Assembly (NCBI GenBank): GCA_031826515.1
Contig: CP134536.1
Span: forward strand, 2,486,501 to 2,550,500
Source of the DNA: Flavobacteriaceae bacterium HL-DH10
GTDB taxonomy: Bacteria > Bacteroidota > Bacteroidia > Flavobacteriales > Flavobacteriaceae
DNA length: 64,000 nt
Direction: 5' to 3'
The notes under the pieces were generated by a model. The model was not told the DNA's origin, did no database searches, and saw only the letters and a program-made list of their open reading frames with translations. Within the stretch, counting starts at the first letter, position 1; each line of letters begins with the position of its first letter. Of this stretch, positions 17,415-24,999 are shown piece after piece. The position numbers and the translations under genes are program-made.

Positions 17415-18188
17415 TTAAATTAGTCCTGTCCCGAGTCCGATAGCAAGTAAAATAATCATTATTGTAACTGTCCATTGCACAAAGTTAAGAGTTACTTTCT
17501 TTAATAATTTACGTCCAATATATGCTCCTATAAACGCAGAAGAAACAGCAGTAATAAGAACCGTTAAGTTGTCTTCAATGTTGACACTTGACAAGCGGCT
17601 AAAGTAAACCGAAAGTCGTGTAAGGTCAACAAAACACGCAATGAGAATGCCTGTTGCAATAAAACTTTCTTTCGTCAAACCTGAACGAATAAGAAACATA
17701 CTTCTCAATGCTCCTTGATTTCCTGATAATCCACCAAAGAAACCACTTATAAGTCCGCCAGCATATAATTTGTTTTCGCTGAATTGAATGTTTTTAAGAG
17801 TAGGAACAACTTCAAACAAAGCAAACACAATCATCAATGCTGAAATGATGAGTTTGATAATAGTAATAGAAAATAGTTTATCGTTAATGGTGTAGGTGTA
17901 AAGCGGTGAGTTGCTCGAAAACATTAGAAGAAGCTTCGCACCAATAAATGCACCGATAATTGCAGTTGAGCCAAACTTAATCCCTACCTGCCAATTAATT
18001 TGCTTACCAATCAAGCCGATTTTGAAAAAGTTGTTGAGCAAATGCACAATGCCTGTCAAGGCAATTGCAACCTCAACTGGAAAAAAAACAACAAGAACAG
18101 GTGTGAGAATTGTCCCAAGGCCAAAACCCGAAAAGAAGGTGAGTAAAGAAGCAACTAAAGCAACAAATGCGATGATAAAAATTTCCAT
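17415..18188 (-). CDS. Sulfite exporter TauE/SafE family membrane protein
   Basis: 257 residues with about eight hydrophobic helices. The two internally repeated family motifs are present: GFGLGTILTPVLVVFFP near residue 22 and GFFGGLSGNQGALRSMFLI near residue 150, matching TauE/SafE permeases that export sulfite, sulfoacetate or related small anions. It is isolated on the minus strand between the T9SS gene and pruA, in DNA with somewhat different base use and no partner sulfur genes. It may be an acquired gene. Substrate unknown, family firm. Confidence 0.88.
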   Translation of the reverse strand: MEIFIIAFVALVASLLTFFSGFGLGTILTPVLVVFFPVEVAIALTGIVHLLNNFFKIGLIGKQINWQVGIKFGSTAIIGAFIGAKLLLMFSSNSPLYTYTINDKLFSITIIKLIISALMIVFALFEVVPTLKNIQFSENKLYAGGLISGFFGGLSGNQGALRSMFLIRSGLTKESFIATGILIACFVDLTRLSVYFSRLSSVNIEDNLTVLITAVSSAFIGAYIGRKLLKKVTLNFVQWTVTIMIILLAIGLGTGLI

Positions 18189-18290
18189 ATTCGTTTCAAG
18201 TTGTCAAAGTTTATTTTTTGGAGTAAAGTTTGATATTAGTAGGGTACACAAAAATTGCAACCAACGTCTTAATATGAAATCGTTTTTAAT

Positions 18291-18313
18291 AGTTCGACTT
18301 CGCTCAGTACAGA
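18291..18313. repeat. Short dispersed repeat-like sequence (GTTCGACTTCGCTCAGTAC)
   Basis: The sequence AGTTCGACTTCGCTCAGTAC lies between TauE and pruA in DNA without a gene. Similar short GC-richer words of the form TTCGACT-CGCTCAG are frequent in Flavobacteriaceae intergenic regions. It is the only copy in this window. The rest of 18189-18390 contains no recognisable gene or structure. Confidence 0.35.
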
Positions 18314-18390
18314 TTAAATATATCTAATATTAAACTAATTTAGATAATTTTTCTGGCTAAATCAAATCGATTAATTCTCTTAATTCAACA

Positions 18391-18432
18391 AAAAAAAACA
18401 GGCACCAAATATTATTGGTTGCCTGTTTTTTA
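18391..18432 (-). terminator. Rho-independent terminator for pruA (possibly bidirectional)
   Basis: A stem of AACAGGCA-CCAA type pairs across an AT loop (about 18398-18409 with 18414-18427) and is flanked by A and T runs on both sides. On the minus strand it follows the pruA stop codon by about 30 bases. Confidence 0.8.
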
Positions 18433-18463
18433 AAATAAGATTCCTTTTTTGAAAGGAATTAAT

Positions 18464-20092
18464 TTATTCTCCTAAAAACGGATAACGATAATCTGTTGGT
18501 GTTACAAACGTTTCTTTAATCATTCTTGGTGATACCCAGCGTAATAAGTTTTGTGGGCTACCAGCTTTATCGTTCGTTCCAGAGGCTCTAGCGCCACCAA
18601 AAGGTTGTTGTCCTACAACAGCACCTGTTGGTTTATCGTTTATATAGAAATTTCCAGCACAATTTTGTAAAGCTTCTGTTGCTTGCGTAACGGCGTATCT
18701 ATCTTTAGATAAAATGGCGCCTGTTAATGCATAATCACTAGTTTCATCAACTAGTTTTAAGGTTTCAGCATACGCGTCATCTTCATAAACATATATGGTA
18801 ATTACAGGTCCAAATAACTCGGTACACATGGTGGTGTATTTTGGGTTTGTAGTAACAATAACAGTAGGATCAATAAAGTAGCCTTTGCTTTTGTCGTAAC
18901 CGCCACCAACAATAATGTCGGCATCACTATCTGCCTTAGCTTGATCGATGTATTTTGCCAATTTATCAAAAGAGCCTTCGTGTATTACAGCAGTAATAAA
19001 GTTACTCATGTCTTCAGGAGAGCCTATTTTAAACGAGTTAACATCTTCAATAACAAAGTTTTTTACTTCATTCCATAGACTTTTAGGTATGTAAGCTCTA
19101 GAAGCTGCACTACATTTCTGGCCTTGAAATTCAAATGCACCACGAACAATAGCCGTTGCTATTTGTTTCGGGTTAGCCGATTTGTGTGCTATAATAAAAT
19201 CTTTACCACCAGTTTCTCCAACAATTCTTGGGTAGGTTTTATAGTTGTGAATATTGTTTCCTATTTGTTTCCAAAGTTCTTTAAAAATAAATGTGGAACC
19301 TGTAAAATGTAATCCAGAAAAATCTGGACTTGCCATAACAGTATTGGTAATCATTACAGGATCACCAAAAACAACATTAATAACTCCTGATGGAACGCCT
19401 GCTTCTTCAAAAACATCCATAATAACTTTAGCAGAATATATTTGGCTATCACTTGGTTTCCATACTACAACATTCCCCATTAATGCCATACATGCTGGTA
19501 AGTTTCCTGCAATGGCGGTAAAGTTAAAAGGGGTTACAGCATAGGTAAAACCTTCAAGCGGACGGTATTCAATACGGTTCCATGTTTCACTTGTGCTTTC
19601 TGGTTGTTCCATGTAAATGTCAGTCATAAACTGAACATTAAAACGCAAAAAGTCTATAAGTTCGCATGCGGCATCAATTTCAGCTTGATGTATGGTTTTA
19701 GATTGCGCCATCATTGTAGCAGCGTTTATTTTTGCTCGGTATGGTCCTGCAATAAGTTCGGCAGCTTTTAAAAAGACACCAGCACGTTGTTCCCAAGGTA
19801 GTTGCGACCAAGATTTTCTTGCTTCTAAGGCTGTAGAAATAGCGTCGTCTATATGTTTTTGTTCTGCTAAATGATAGGTTCCAACAATATGCTTATGGTC
19901 GTGTGGAGGCGACATGGTTCTAGTATCTCCTGTCTTAATGGCTTCGCCATTTATATATAAAGGAACGTCTACTTTGCTGTTAAACATGTCTTTATATGCT
20001 TTTAAAACAGCATCACGTTCTGGTGATCCAGGAGCATAAGATTTTACAGGTTCGTTTACAGCAATTGGTACGTTAAAAAAGCCTTTTCCCAT
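18464..20092 (-). CDS. pruA: L-glutamate gamma-semialdehyde dehydrogenase (1-pyrroline-5-carboxylate dehydrogenase)
   Basis: 542 residues, the length of the stand-alone mitochondrial-like P5C dehydrogenases. The catalytic Cys327 lies in EFQGQKCSAASRAY and the general base Glu293 in RIVGETGGKDFI. The NAD-binding segment includes WKPSDSQ and FTGSTFIFKE. It oxidises glutamate semialdehyde to glutamate with NAD+, the second step of proline breakdown. A separate proline dehydrogenase gene is not in this window. It has its own terminator and an upstream intergenic gap, so it is probably transcribed alone. Assignment very sure. Confidence 0.95.
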   Translation of the reverse strand: MGKGFFNVPIAVNEPVKSYAPGSPERDAVLKAYKDMFNSKVDVPLYINGEAIKTGDTRTMSPPHDHKHIVGTYHLAEQKHIDDAISTALEARKSWSQLPWEQRAGVFLKAAELIAGPYRAKINAATMMAQSKTIHQAEIDAACELIDFLRFNVQFMTDIYMEQPESTSETWNRIEYRPLEGFTYAVTPFNFTAIAGNLPACMALMGNVVVWKPSDSQIYSAKVIMDVFEEAGVPSGVINVVFGDPVMITNTVMASPDFSGLHFTGSTFIFKELWKQIGNNIHNYKTYPRIVGETGGKDFIIAHKSANPKQIATAIVRGAFEFQGQKCSAASRAYIPKSLWNEVKNFVIEDVNSFKIGSPEDMSNFITAVIHEGSFDKLAKYIDQAKADSDADIIVGGGYDKSKGYFIDPTVIVTTNPKYTTMCTELFGPVITIYVYEDDAYAETLKLVDETSDYALTGAILSKDRYAVTQATEALQNCAGNFYINDKPTGAVVGQQPFGGARASGTNDKAGSPQNLLRWVSPRMIKETFVTPTDYRYPFLGE

Positions 20093-20241
20093 GATATTTG
20101 ATTTTTTGTTATTGAATATTCAGTAAATAGGGTGTAAATTTACGAATTTTCAAATGATTTATAGGTTGAACGTTTATTAAAAGCGCGTTAAATTTTATTT
20201 ATTTTTTGTAAGTTGCCCATTCGTTTATAGACTACATTTTT

Positions 20242-20967
20242 ATGTGTACAGTAACTCTTATCCCTAAAGGGAAAAATGATTTTGTTTTAACTTCTAACAG
20301 AGATGAAGCTCCAAGTAGAATATCATTAGCTTCAGATTTTTATGAAGTTGATAATACAACGCTACTATTTCCAAAAGATGAATTGTCTGGTGGTACATGG
20401 ATTGGTGTAAGCGAAAAAAACAGATTGATTTGTGTGCTTAATGGCGGATTTGAATATCATGAACGAAAGAAAACTTATAGAATGAGTCGAGGCGTAGTCG
20501 CTAAAGATTTTATGGTAGCTGAAACTATTTTAGCTACGATTGACACCTATGATCTTCAAGATGTTGAGCCTTTTACCATGGTTATAGCAGATTGGAATGA
20601 TGCTTTAAAATTCTATGAATTGGTTTGGGACGGTAAAGAAAAGCATTTTACAGTATTACCTTTAGAACCTAAAATTTGGTCGTCTTCAACTTTGTATAAT
20701 AGCGCTATGAGAAATGAACGTTTAAAATGGTTTGAAAATTTTAAAACTGAAAATGCTTTAACAGCAAGTTCTTTATTAACATTTCATAAAACGGCAGGAC
20801 AAGGTAATGACGATTATGGTGTTATTATGAATCGTGGATTTGTAAAAACAACTAGTATCACACAGGTTGAAAAGCAATGTGATGCCTTAGAAATGCGTTA
20901 TGAAAACTTTCAAGATAATTTAGTAACTACAAAAACGCTAAAAACACCCCAAATAGTTAATGAATAA
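20242..20967 (+). CDS. NRDE family protein (TANGO2-like)
   Basis: 241 residues. The N-terminus MCTVTLIP, then FVLTSNRDEAPSR, is the defining NRDE motif. Cys2 would be exposed after removal of Met, as in N-terminal nucleophile hydrolases, but no enzymatic function is proven for the family. GGTWIGV follows around residue 50 and typical later segments are present (WSSSTLYN, FHKTAGQGNDDYGVI). Its last eight bases overlap the start of the next gene, so the two are translated from one message. It lies in the cytoplasm by sequence, with no signal peptide. Confidence 0.87.
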   Translation: MCTVTLIPKGKNDFVLTSNRDEAPSRISLASDFYEVDNTTLLFPKDELSGGTWIGVSEKNRLICVLNGGFEYHERKKTYRMSRGVVAKDFMVAETILATIDTYDLQDVEPFTMVIADWNDALKFYELVWDGKEKHFTVLPLEPKIWSSSTLYNSAMRNERLKWFENFKTENALTASSLLTFHKTAGQGNDDYGVIMNRGFVKTTSITQVEKQCDALEMRYENFQDNLVTTKTLKTPQIVNE

Positions 20968-21955
20968 TACGGGTATTATTTTAACCTTGGCGTATCCAGA
21001 TACTATTGTTATGGTTTCTGAAGAATGGTTTTCTCCATTTTTACGATTTGTAGGTGTTGGTAAAAAGAATTATTTACGAGCAGGACATGCCGCATTGGTG
21101 TTAATTAATAAGGAAACGGGTGTTTTAGAATACCATGATTTTGGACGTTATATTACACCAGAACCCACAGGTAGGGTTAGAGGTCGTGATACCGATAATG
21201 AATTACATTTTCCTATAAAAGCCCAGATAGAAAACGAAACAATAAAAAACTTAGATGTCATTTTAGAGTTTTTAGCAACACATCCTAAATTAACTCATGG
21301 CGATGGAAAATTAGTAGCATCGGTTTGTAATGTGGTTGATTATGAAAAAGCCAGAACCCATATTACCAAAATGCAAAACAAGCATTTTATAAGATATGCG
21401 GCTTTTATTAAGGATGCTTGTAATTGTGCCCGTTTTGTTACCGATACTTTGATAGCGTCGGTAACCGATTTAAAGATGAAAAAAAATCTTGAAAATTCTA
21501 AATGGTTTACACCTAGTACGGTCGGTAATGTACTATTGTCAAATACTGGAGATTATGTTTTTGAAGTGTCTGAAACAGGTAAGATCTCAGAATTTAAAGG
21601 GTCTCAGAAAAGTGAAAACATGCGATGCTTTTTAGATAAATTGAAAGATCATAAACCTAACTTTATTGGAACATTAGAAGCTAAATCTGTTGATGGTTTA
21701 CATGAAAAAGCACAGTGGTTATCTGGTATTGCAGCTGGTGCTTGGTTTGAATTGCATAAAGTTGGGCATGATGTAGAATACCATTTTAAGCGTATTTCTC
21801 CTCATGGAAATATTGATGTGCACGACAAGTTTGTTGTTGAAGATGATGCATTTGATTACGATTTAGAGTTTCAATTTGTGCATTATTCCAATTGTAAATT
21901 CTTTCATGTTGAGCAGAATGGAAAGGTTTTTAGGTTTGAAAGGGTTATATTATAA
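20960..21955 (+). CDS. Conserved hypothetical protein (DUF6695-like)
   Basis: 331 residues, no signal peptide or membrane helix. The N-terminal part has HAALVLINKETGVLEYHDFGRY followed by a Cys-rich stretch (KDACNCARFVTDTL), resembling a papain-like or NlpC-type fold with a possible Cys in NCARF and His in GHAAL, but the triad is not proven. The C-terminal third is beta-rich. I recall such proteins as DUF6695 in Flavobacteriaceae, though the number is from memory. It overlaps the NRDE gene by eight bases. Convergent with the DUF2306 gene. Confidence 0.7.
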   Translation: MNNTGIILTLAYPDTIVMVSEEWFSPFLRFVGVGKKNYLRAGHAALVLINKETGVLEYHDFGRYITPEPTGRVRGRDTDNELHFPIKAQIENETIKNLDVILEFLATHPKLTHGDGKLVASVCNVVDYEKARTHITKMQNKHFIRYAAFIKDACNCARFVTDTLIASVTDLKMKKNLENSKWFTPSTVGNVLLSNTGDYVFEVSETGKISEFKGSQKSENMRCFLDKLKDHKPNFIGTLEAKSVDGLHEKAQWLSGIAAGAWFELHKVGHDVEYHFKRISPHGNIDVHDKFVVEDDAFDYDLEFQFVHYSNCKFFHVEQNGKVFRFERVIL

Positions 21956-21975
21956 GGTTTAAAAAGGTTTTTAAC

Positions 21976-22674
21976 TCAGTTCTTTGTTGGCATCAGGTTT
22001 TTTTTTGTCTGTTTCTTTAATTTAGGCTGATAAATTGCTGGCCACCAGCTCTGATAAAATTCAACAATGAATAGTGGTACAAGCCAAGAAAGCCAATCTC
22101 CGTCAACATAACGAACTATTGGGTCTTTGATGAAAGGAAGAATGTTTGTATCACCGACTGTATCAAGAATTCTTACAATCACAAAATAACTTGCACAAAC
22201 AAAGCTCCTTGTCATAAATTGTCTGTGAGATTTGATGTTTTTATGAAGAACTGTCCACCAAGCAGAAAGGGTGAAAATCAGCCAAAGCGTCCCAACAAAA
22301 AATTTAGATGTCCATCCTGGCTCACAATTAGTACATTTTTGAAGGATGATATATAAAGTGAAAATTGAAATAATAGAACTCCAAATATAAATTTTACCTG
22401 CAATTCTGTGATAAGGCATAAACTTCCGTCTTAGAAAAGTCGAAAATTGCAAAGAGCCTAAAATAATTACTAAGCTGCCTCCCGTAATGTGTAAGATGAA
22501 CCAAATGTGATTATCCCAAAATTCAGTTCCATAATCACTTGGGAACTTATTGTTTAAATATTTATAGATAAACCTTGTTACAAAAAGTATAGCAAAAACT
22601 GGAATTAGTGTCCTTACAATTATTAAAAGTATATGTTGATACTTCTGTTTCGTTGAGAGTCCTTTTTTTGTCAT
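21976..22674 (-). CDS. DUF2306 family membrane protein
   Basis: 232 residues with about six to seven hydrophobic helices. The family's markers are visible: HITGGSLVIILGSLQF, then FMPYHRIAGKIYIW, and KSHRQFMTRSF further on, whose conserved histidines recall ferric-reductase or cytochrome b561-like haem sites, although no haem binding is shown. It is a minus-strand gene at the end of the cassette-like block, only 20 bases from the convergent DUF6695-like gene. Base use is slightly richer in C and G than in neighbours. Function unknown. Confidence 0.85.
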   Translation of the reverse strand: MTKKGLSTKQKYQHILLIIVRTLIPVFAILFVTRFIYKYLNNKFPSDYGTEFWDNHIWFILHITGGSLVIILGSLQFSTFLRRKFMPYHRIAGKIYIWSSIISIFTLYIILQKCTNCEPGWTSKFFVGTLWLIFTLSAWWTVLHKNIKSHRQFMTRSFVCASYFVIVRILDTVGDTNILPFIKDPIVRYVDGDWLSWLVPLFIVEFYQSWWPAIYQPKLKKQTKKNLMPTKN

Positions 22675-22740
22675 TAATTCTTATTTTTAAATTTCTATAC
22701 AGTTAGAATGTCTTAATTTTATTTCAGGACGGGTCAAACT

Positions 22741-22879
22741 TATGGGTAGCGGTTGGTATAAGAATAGTAACTGGTTGCGGGGCATTTTCTTGTCAAGTTA
22801 CAAGAAAGATAAAGCGGACAATAACCCTTTAATTTTATACTACCCCGGCTATTATTTTTATACATTGTAGGGTGCTGCC
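22741..22879. repeat. Long imperfect palindromic element B between DUF2306 and monooxygenase genes
   Basis: Outer arms TATAAGAATAG (from 22757) and CTATTATTTTTATA (to 22862) face each other. Inside, CGGGG (22778-22782) pairs with CCCCG (22843-22847), and a hairpin TTTCTTGT/ACAAGAAA (22786-22793 with 22800-22807) lies in the left half. The right edge TTATACATTGT is shared with element A at 24133. GGGTGCTGCC at 22870-22879 is the near-reverse-complement of GGTTGCACCC at 24010-24019, so the pair brackets the monooxygenase gene. It looks like a recombination-site-type or structured element, not a normal terminator. Confidence 0.6.
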
Positions 22880-22883
22880 TTTT

Positions 22884-23987
22884 TTATTTATTTTCAAATT
22901 CTTTCCAAAGTCTTTCTATTAATTCAGCTGCTGTGGGAATATCTTTTATTTTACTTATGCCTTCTCCCGCATACATACACATGCTCTCTAAATCGCCAGT
23001 ATCTCCTTCCACAGGCCTACGCGCTGAATACCTGTAAATATCACTACCAGATGCTGATTTTGCTATCACATCTCCTTCTCCCGGCTTATTTCCAATTAGA
23101 GGACATCCTTCGGCTTCCCAATTGAGAAATGTGTTCGTTCTTAACACTCTATGCATGGCATTCCAGTCCTTATTGTAACAATTGGTATAAACAGTACTGT
23201 TCTCTCCGGCTTCAAGTAGCTTTCGTGTGTAAATATCAGCCAGATTACTTTCTTTAGTGGTAATAAATCTGGTACCCATAACAACTCCAGCAGCTCCAAT
23301 ATGAATAGCTGCCCGAATATCCTCTCCTGTACTTATACCTCCAGAAACTAATACAGGTATTTCCCCGGCTACTTCTAATACCTGTGGCAATGCGTATTTG
23401 TTGTATTGTGTTGCCTGGATGTGTCCACCTGCTTCCAAACCTTGACAAATCAAAAAATCAGGTTTTAATTCCAATGCTTTTTCCGCATTATTTTTGCTCG
23501 ATACCTGAATGCCAAATTTCGCACCGGCATTTCTTATTTTTGAAATAATTTCCAGACTCGGTAAACCCCATGAAAACTGAAAATATTTACAACCAGCTTC
23601 TATTACTTTATCTAATGATTTAGGCTCAAATTGAAGTATGTAATTAGCAAAATAATTTCCATTGGTTTTTAAACTCATTCGCTGAGCCTTTTTATAGGCA
23701 GAATCAGGAGATGACCATGTAAACTGGATGCATCCCATCCCTCCGAAATTGGCAATTGCAATTGCTAACTTTTCACCACCAGGAGCTGCCTGGAAAAATG
23801 GATATTTTAAATTGAATAAGGCTAAAAGTTTTTTACTGCTTTCGCTTAATTTACCAATCTCTTGTTTTTTTTCTTTTTCACTGGCTAGTGCATTTGAAGA
23901 AATGAATGCAGTTGATAATCCTATCCCGGCTAAAGAACTTTTTTTGAGAAAATTCCTCCTTGACGATTTGTTATCTTGATTTTCCAT
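22884..23987 (-). CDS. Nitronate monooxygenase-like flavoprotein with Tat signal
   Basis: 367 residues. The N-terminus has a twin-arginine signal (SSRRNFLKKSSLAGIGLS, then cleavage near residue 36), so the folded flavoprotein should go to the periplasm, unusual for this mostly cytoplasmic family. The body is a TIM barrel of the nitronate monooxygenase/2-nitropropane dioxygenase family: LICQGLEAGGHIQ carries the catalytic His, and VLVSGGIST and GAAGVVMGTRFITTKES bind FMN phosphate. It would oxidise nitronates or related compounds using O2. The gene is flanked by elements A and B and their matched ends and is not in an obvious pathway operon. Confidence 0.87.
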   Translation of the reverse strand: MENQDNKSSRRNFLKKSSLAGIGLSTAFISSNALASEKEKKQEIGKLSESSKKLLALFNLKYPFFQAAPGGEKLAIAIANFGGMGCIQFTWSSPDSAYKKAQRMSLKTNGNYFANYILQFEPKSLDKVIEAGCKYFQFSWGLPSLEIISKIRNAGAKFGIQVSSKNNAEKALELKPDFLICQGLEAGGHIQATQYNKYALPQVLEVAGEIPVLVSGGISTGEDIRAAIHIGAAGVVMGTRFITTKESNLADIYTRKLLEAGENSTVYTNCYNKDWNAMHRVLRTNTFLNWEAEGCPLIGNKPGEGDVIAKSASGSDIYRYSARRPVEGDTGDLESMCMYAGEGISKIKDIPTAAELIERLWKEFENK

Positions 23988-24009
23988 CTTTAAAGGTTTT
24001 TTATTTTAT

Positions 24010-24151
24010 GGTTGCACCCAAAGGTCTCGTATAACCGTCAGTTACGGGTTAAAAGTTACTAAATTTCGGTTTGGCACTGACTTTAGCAATTCCGAGTGGA
24101 TTCGGACGTAGTCGAATCCGCCGTAATTGCGGTTATACATTGTTGTGCCTA
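24010..24151. repeat. Long imperfect palindromic element A with multi-stem fold
   Basis: GTATAACCG (24029-24037) pairs perfectly with CGGTTATAC (24130-24138), and TTACGG (24042-24047) with CCGTAA (24121-24126). Within these arms are two further hairpins: TTACTAAA/TTTAGCAA (24056-24063 with 24082-24089, one G-U) and GGATTCG/CGAATCC (24098-24104 with 24113-24119). The edges carry GGTTGCACCC (matched near 22870) and GTTGTGCCTA (matched at 24677). It lies at the 3' side of the HEPN-like gene on the minus strand. There is no T-run and no gene inside. Confidence 0.7.
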
Positions 24152-24160
24152 GTTTTTTCA

Positions 24161-24667
24161 TTACAATCCAGAAATTTTATAAATTTTAGAACATATCATA
24201 GATATATTAAGTAAAAGTCTAAAGTGAATTCCGTTTATTATAGTTTTTTCGGTTTTACTTAATTTATATTCAATCTTGTCGTCAGGATTCATTATTTCAA
24301 TATTATTTGCCCCTTGAATTGATTGAATGTAACATTCTTCAAAAAAATTGCTTAGTATTTTTGCATCGTATTCTACATTGTGAGCAATTGAATTCCTCAA
24401 TCCGTTCAGTAATTTTAATAAGCGATAAAGTTGTGTATTTCCGTTTTCAAATAGTCCAAGTAACTTTGCGATTTCTAATTTATTTGAATATGTAAATCGT
24501 ACTTTTTTAAAATTGACTTTCTTTTTTGCGAATTCATTGATATAATATTGAAGTGCCCATTCAGTCATTAAATGACCTTTCAAAATAAGGTTGTCCATAT
24601 CTTTACAATCTAAAAGATGGTCAACATATAAATCAATTCTTGATGTTTTTTCTTTATCTGTACTCAT
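24161..24667 (-). CDS. HEPN-like hypothetical protein
   Basis: 168 residues, mainly alpha-helical, no signal peptide. LNGLRNSIAHNVEYD contains Arg91 and His96 in the spacing R-x4-H that marks HEPN ribonuclease domains, in the usual position after two helices. HEPN proteins include toxins of HEPN-MNT systems and effectors of defence systems, but also non-catalytic helpers. No nucleotidyltransferase antitoxin gene is adjacent. The gene is bracketed by the inverted repeat GTTGTGCCTA (24142) and TAGGCACAAC (24677), supporting the idea that it moved as a unit. I infer HEPN from the motif and helical context only. Confidence 0.6.
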   Translation of the reverse strand: MSTDKEKTSRIDLYVDHLLDCKDMDNLILKGHLMTEWALQYYINEFAKKKVNFKKVRFTYSNKLEIAKLLGLFENGNTQLYRLLKLLNGLRNSIAHNVEYDAKILSNFFEECYIQSIQGANNIEIMNPDDKIEYKLSKTEKTIINGIHFRLLLNISMICSKIYKISGL

Positions 24668-24676
24668 TTTTCAAAT

Positions 24677-24686
24677 TAGGCACAAC
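24677..24686. repeat. Inverted-repeat partner upstream of the HEPN-like gene
   Basis: TAGGCACAAC here is the exact reverse complement of GTTGTGCCTA at 24142-24151 at the end of element A, so the two bracket the HEPN-like gene and its immediate flanks. It begins ten bases beyond the start codon. Confidence 0.6.
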
Positions 24687-24729
24687 TAAAGGATAAGTGT
24701 TGTTTTCGTAAAAATACTAAAAAAATAAA

Positions 24730-24879
24730 TTATGAGTAATCAAATTCTTGTCGATGTTGAACGATTTTACCGTGTTCAATAGAAGTGAATTGTTTATGCT
24801 CCTCACAAAACGCAAGTAGTGAAATATTTATATTCAAGAGTTCCTTAATTAAAAAGTGGACCAACGAATAAAGTCCGAT
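24730..24879 (-). pseudogene. Orphan coding fragment, unknown family
   Basis: Between two in-frame stops the minus strand reads IGLYSLVHFLIKELLNINI, then SLLAFCEEHKQFTSIEHGK and IVQHRQEFDYS. It is amino-acid-like in composition and ends in a natural-looking tail, but has no start codon and no match I recognise. It is the only sign of coding in 24668-24999 and may be the 3' end of a decayed accessory gene. Confidence 0.3.
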
Positions 24880-24951
24880 TTAATTGGCGAACGCTCAATT
24901 TGTTGATGGAATTTATAATGCTTTAGAATAACTCGAACTTTCAAACTTGCT

Positions 24952-24976
24952 GTCATTCCTGCGCAGGGAGGAATCC
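24952..24976. repeat. REP-like palindromic repeat (GTCATTCCTGCG...GGAATC), copy 1
   Basis: GTCATTCCTGCGCAGGGAGGAATCC is an imperfect palindrome with arms GATTCCT/AGGAATC. Copies occur at 51015-51038 and twice at 52002-52079. Such repeats are dispersed in intergenic regions of Flavobacteriaceae and probably spread by a REP-associated transposase elsewhere in the genome. Confidence 0.75.
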
Positions 24977-24999
24977 ATTCTTTAAAAAAAATAAAGATT

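Noticed and set aside
22741-24151. Classic integron attC sites
   Set aside because: The arms do not contain the GTTRRRY/RYYYAAC core pair, and no intI gene is in the window; kept as cassette-like elements only.
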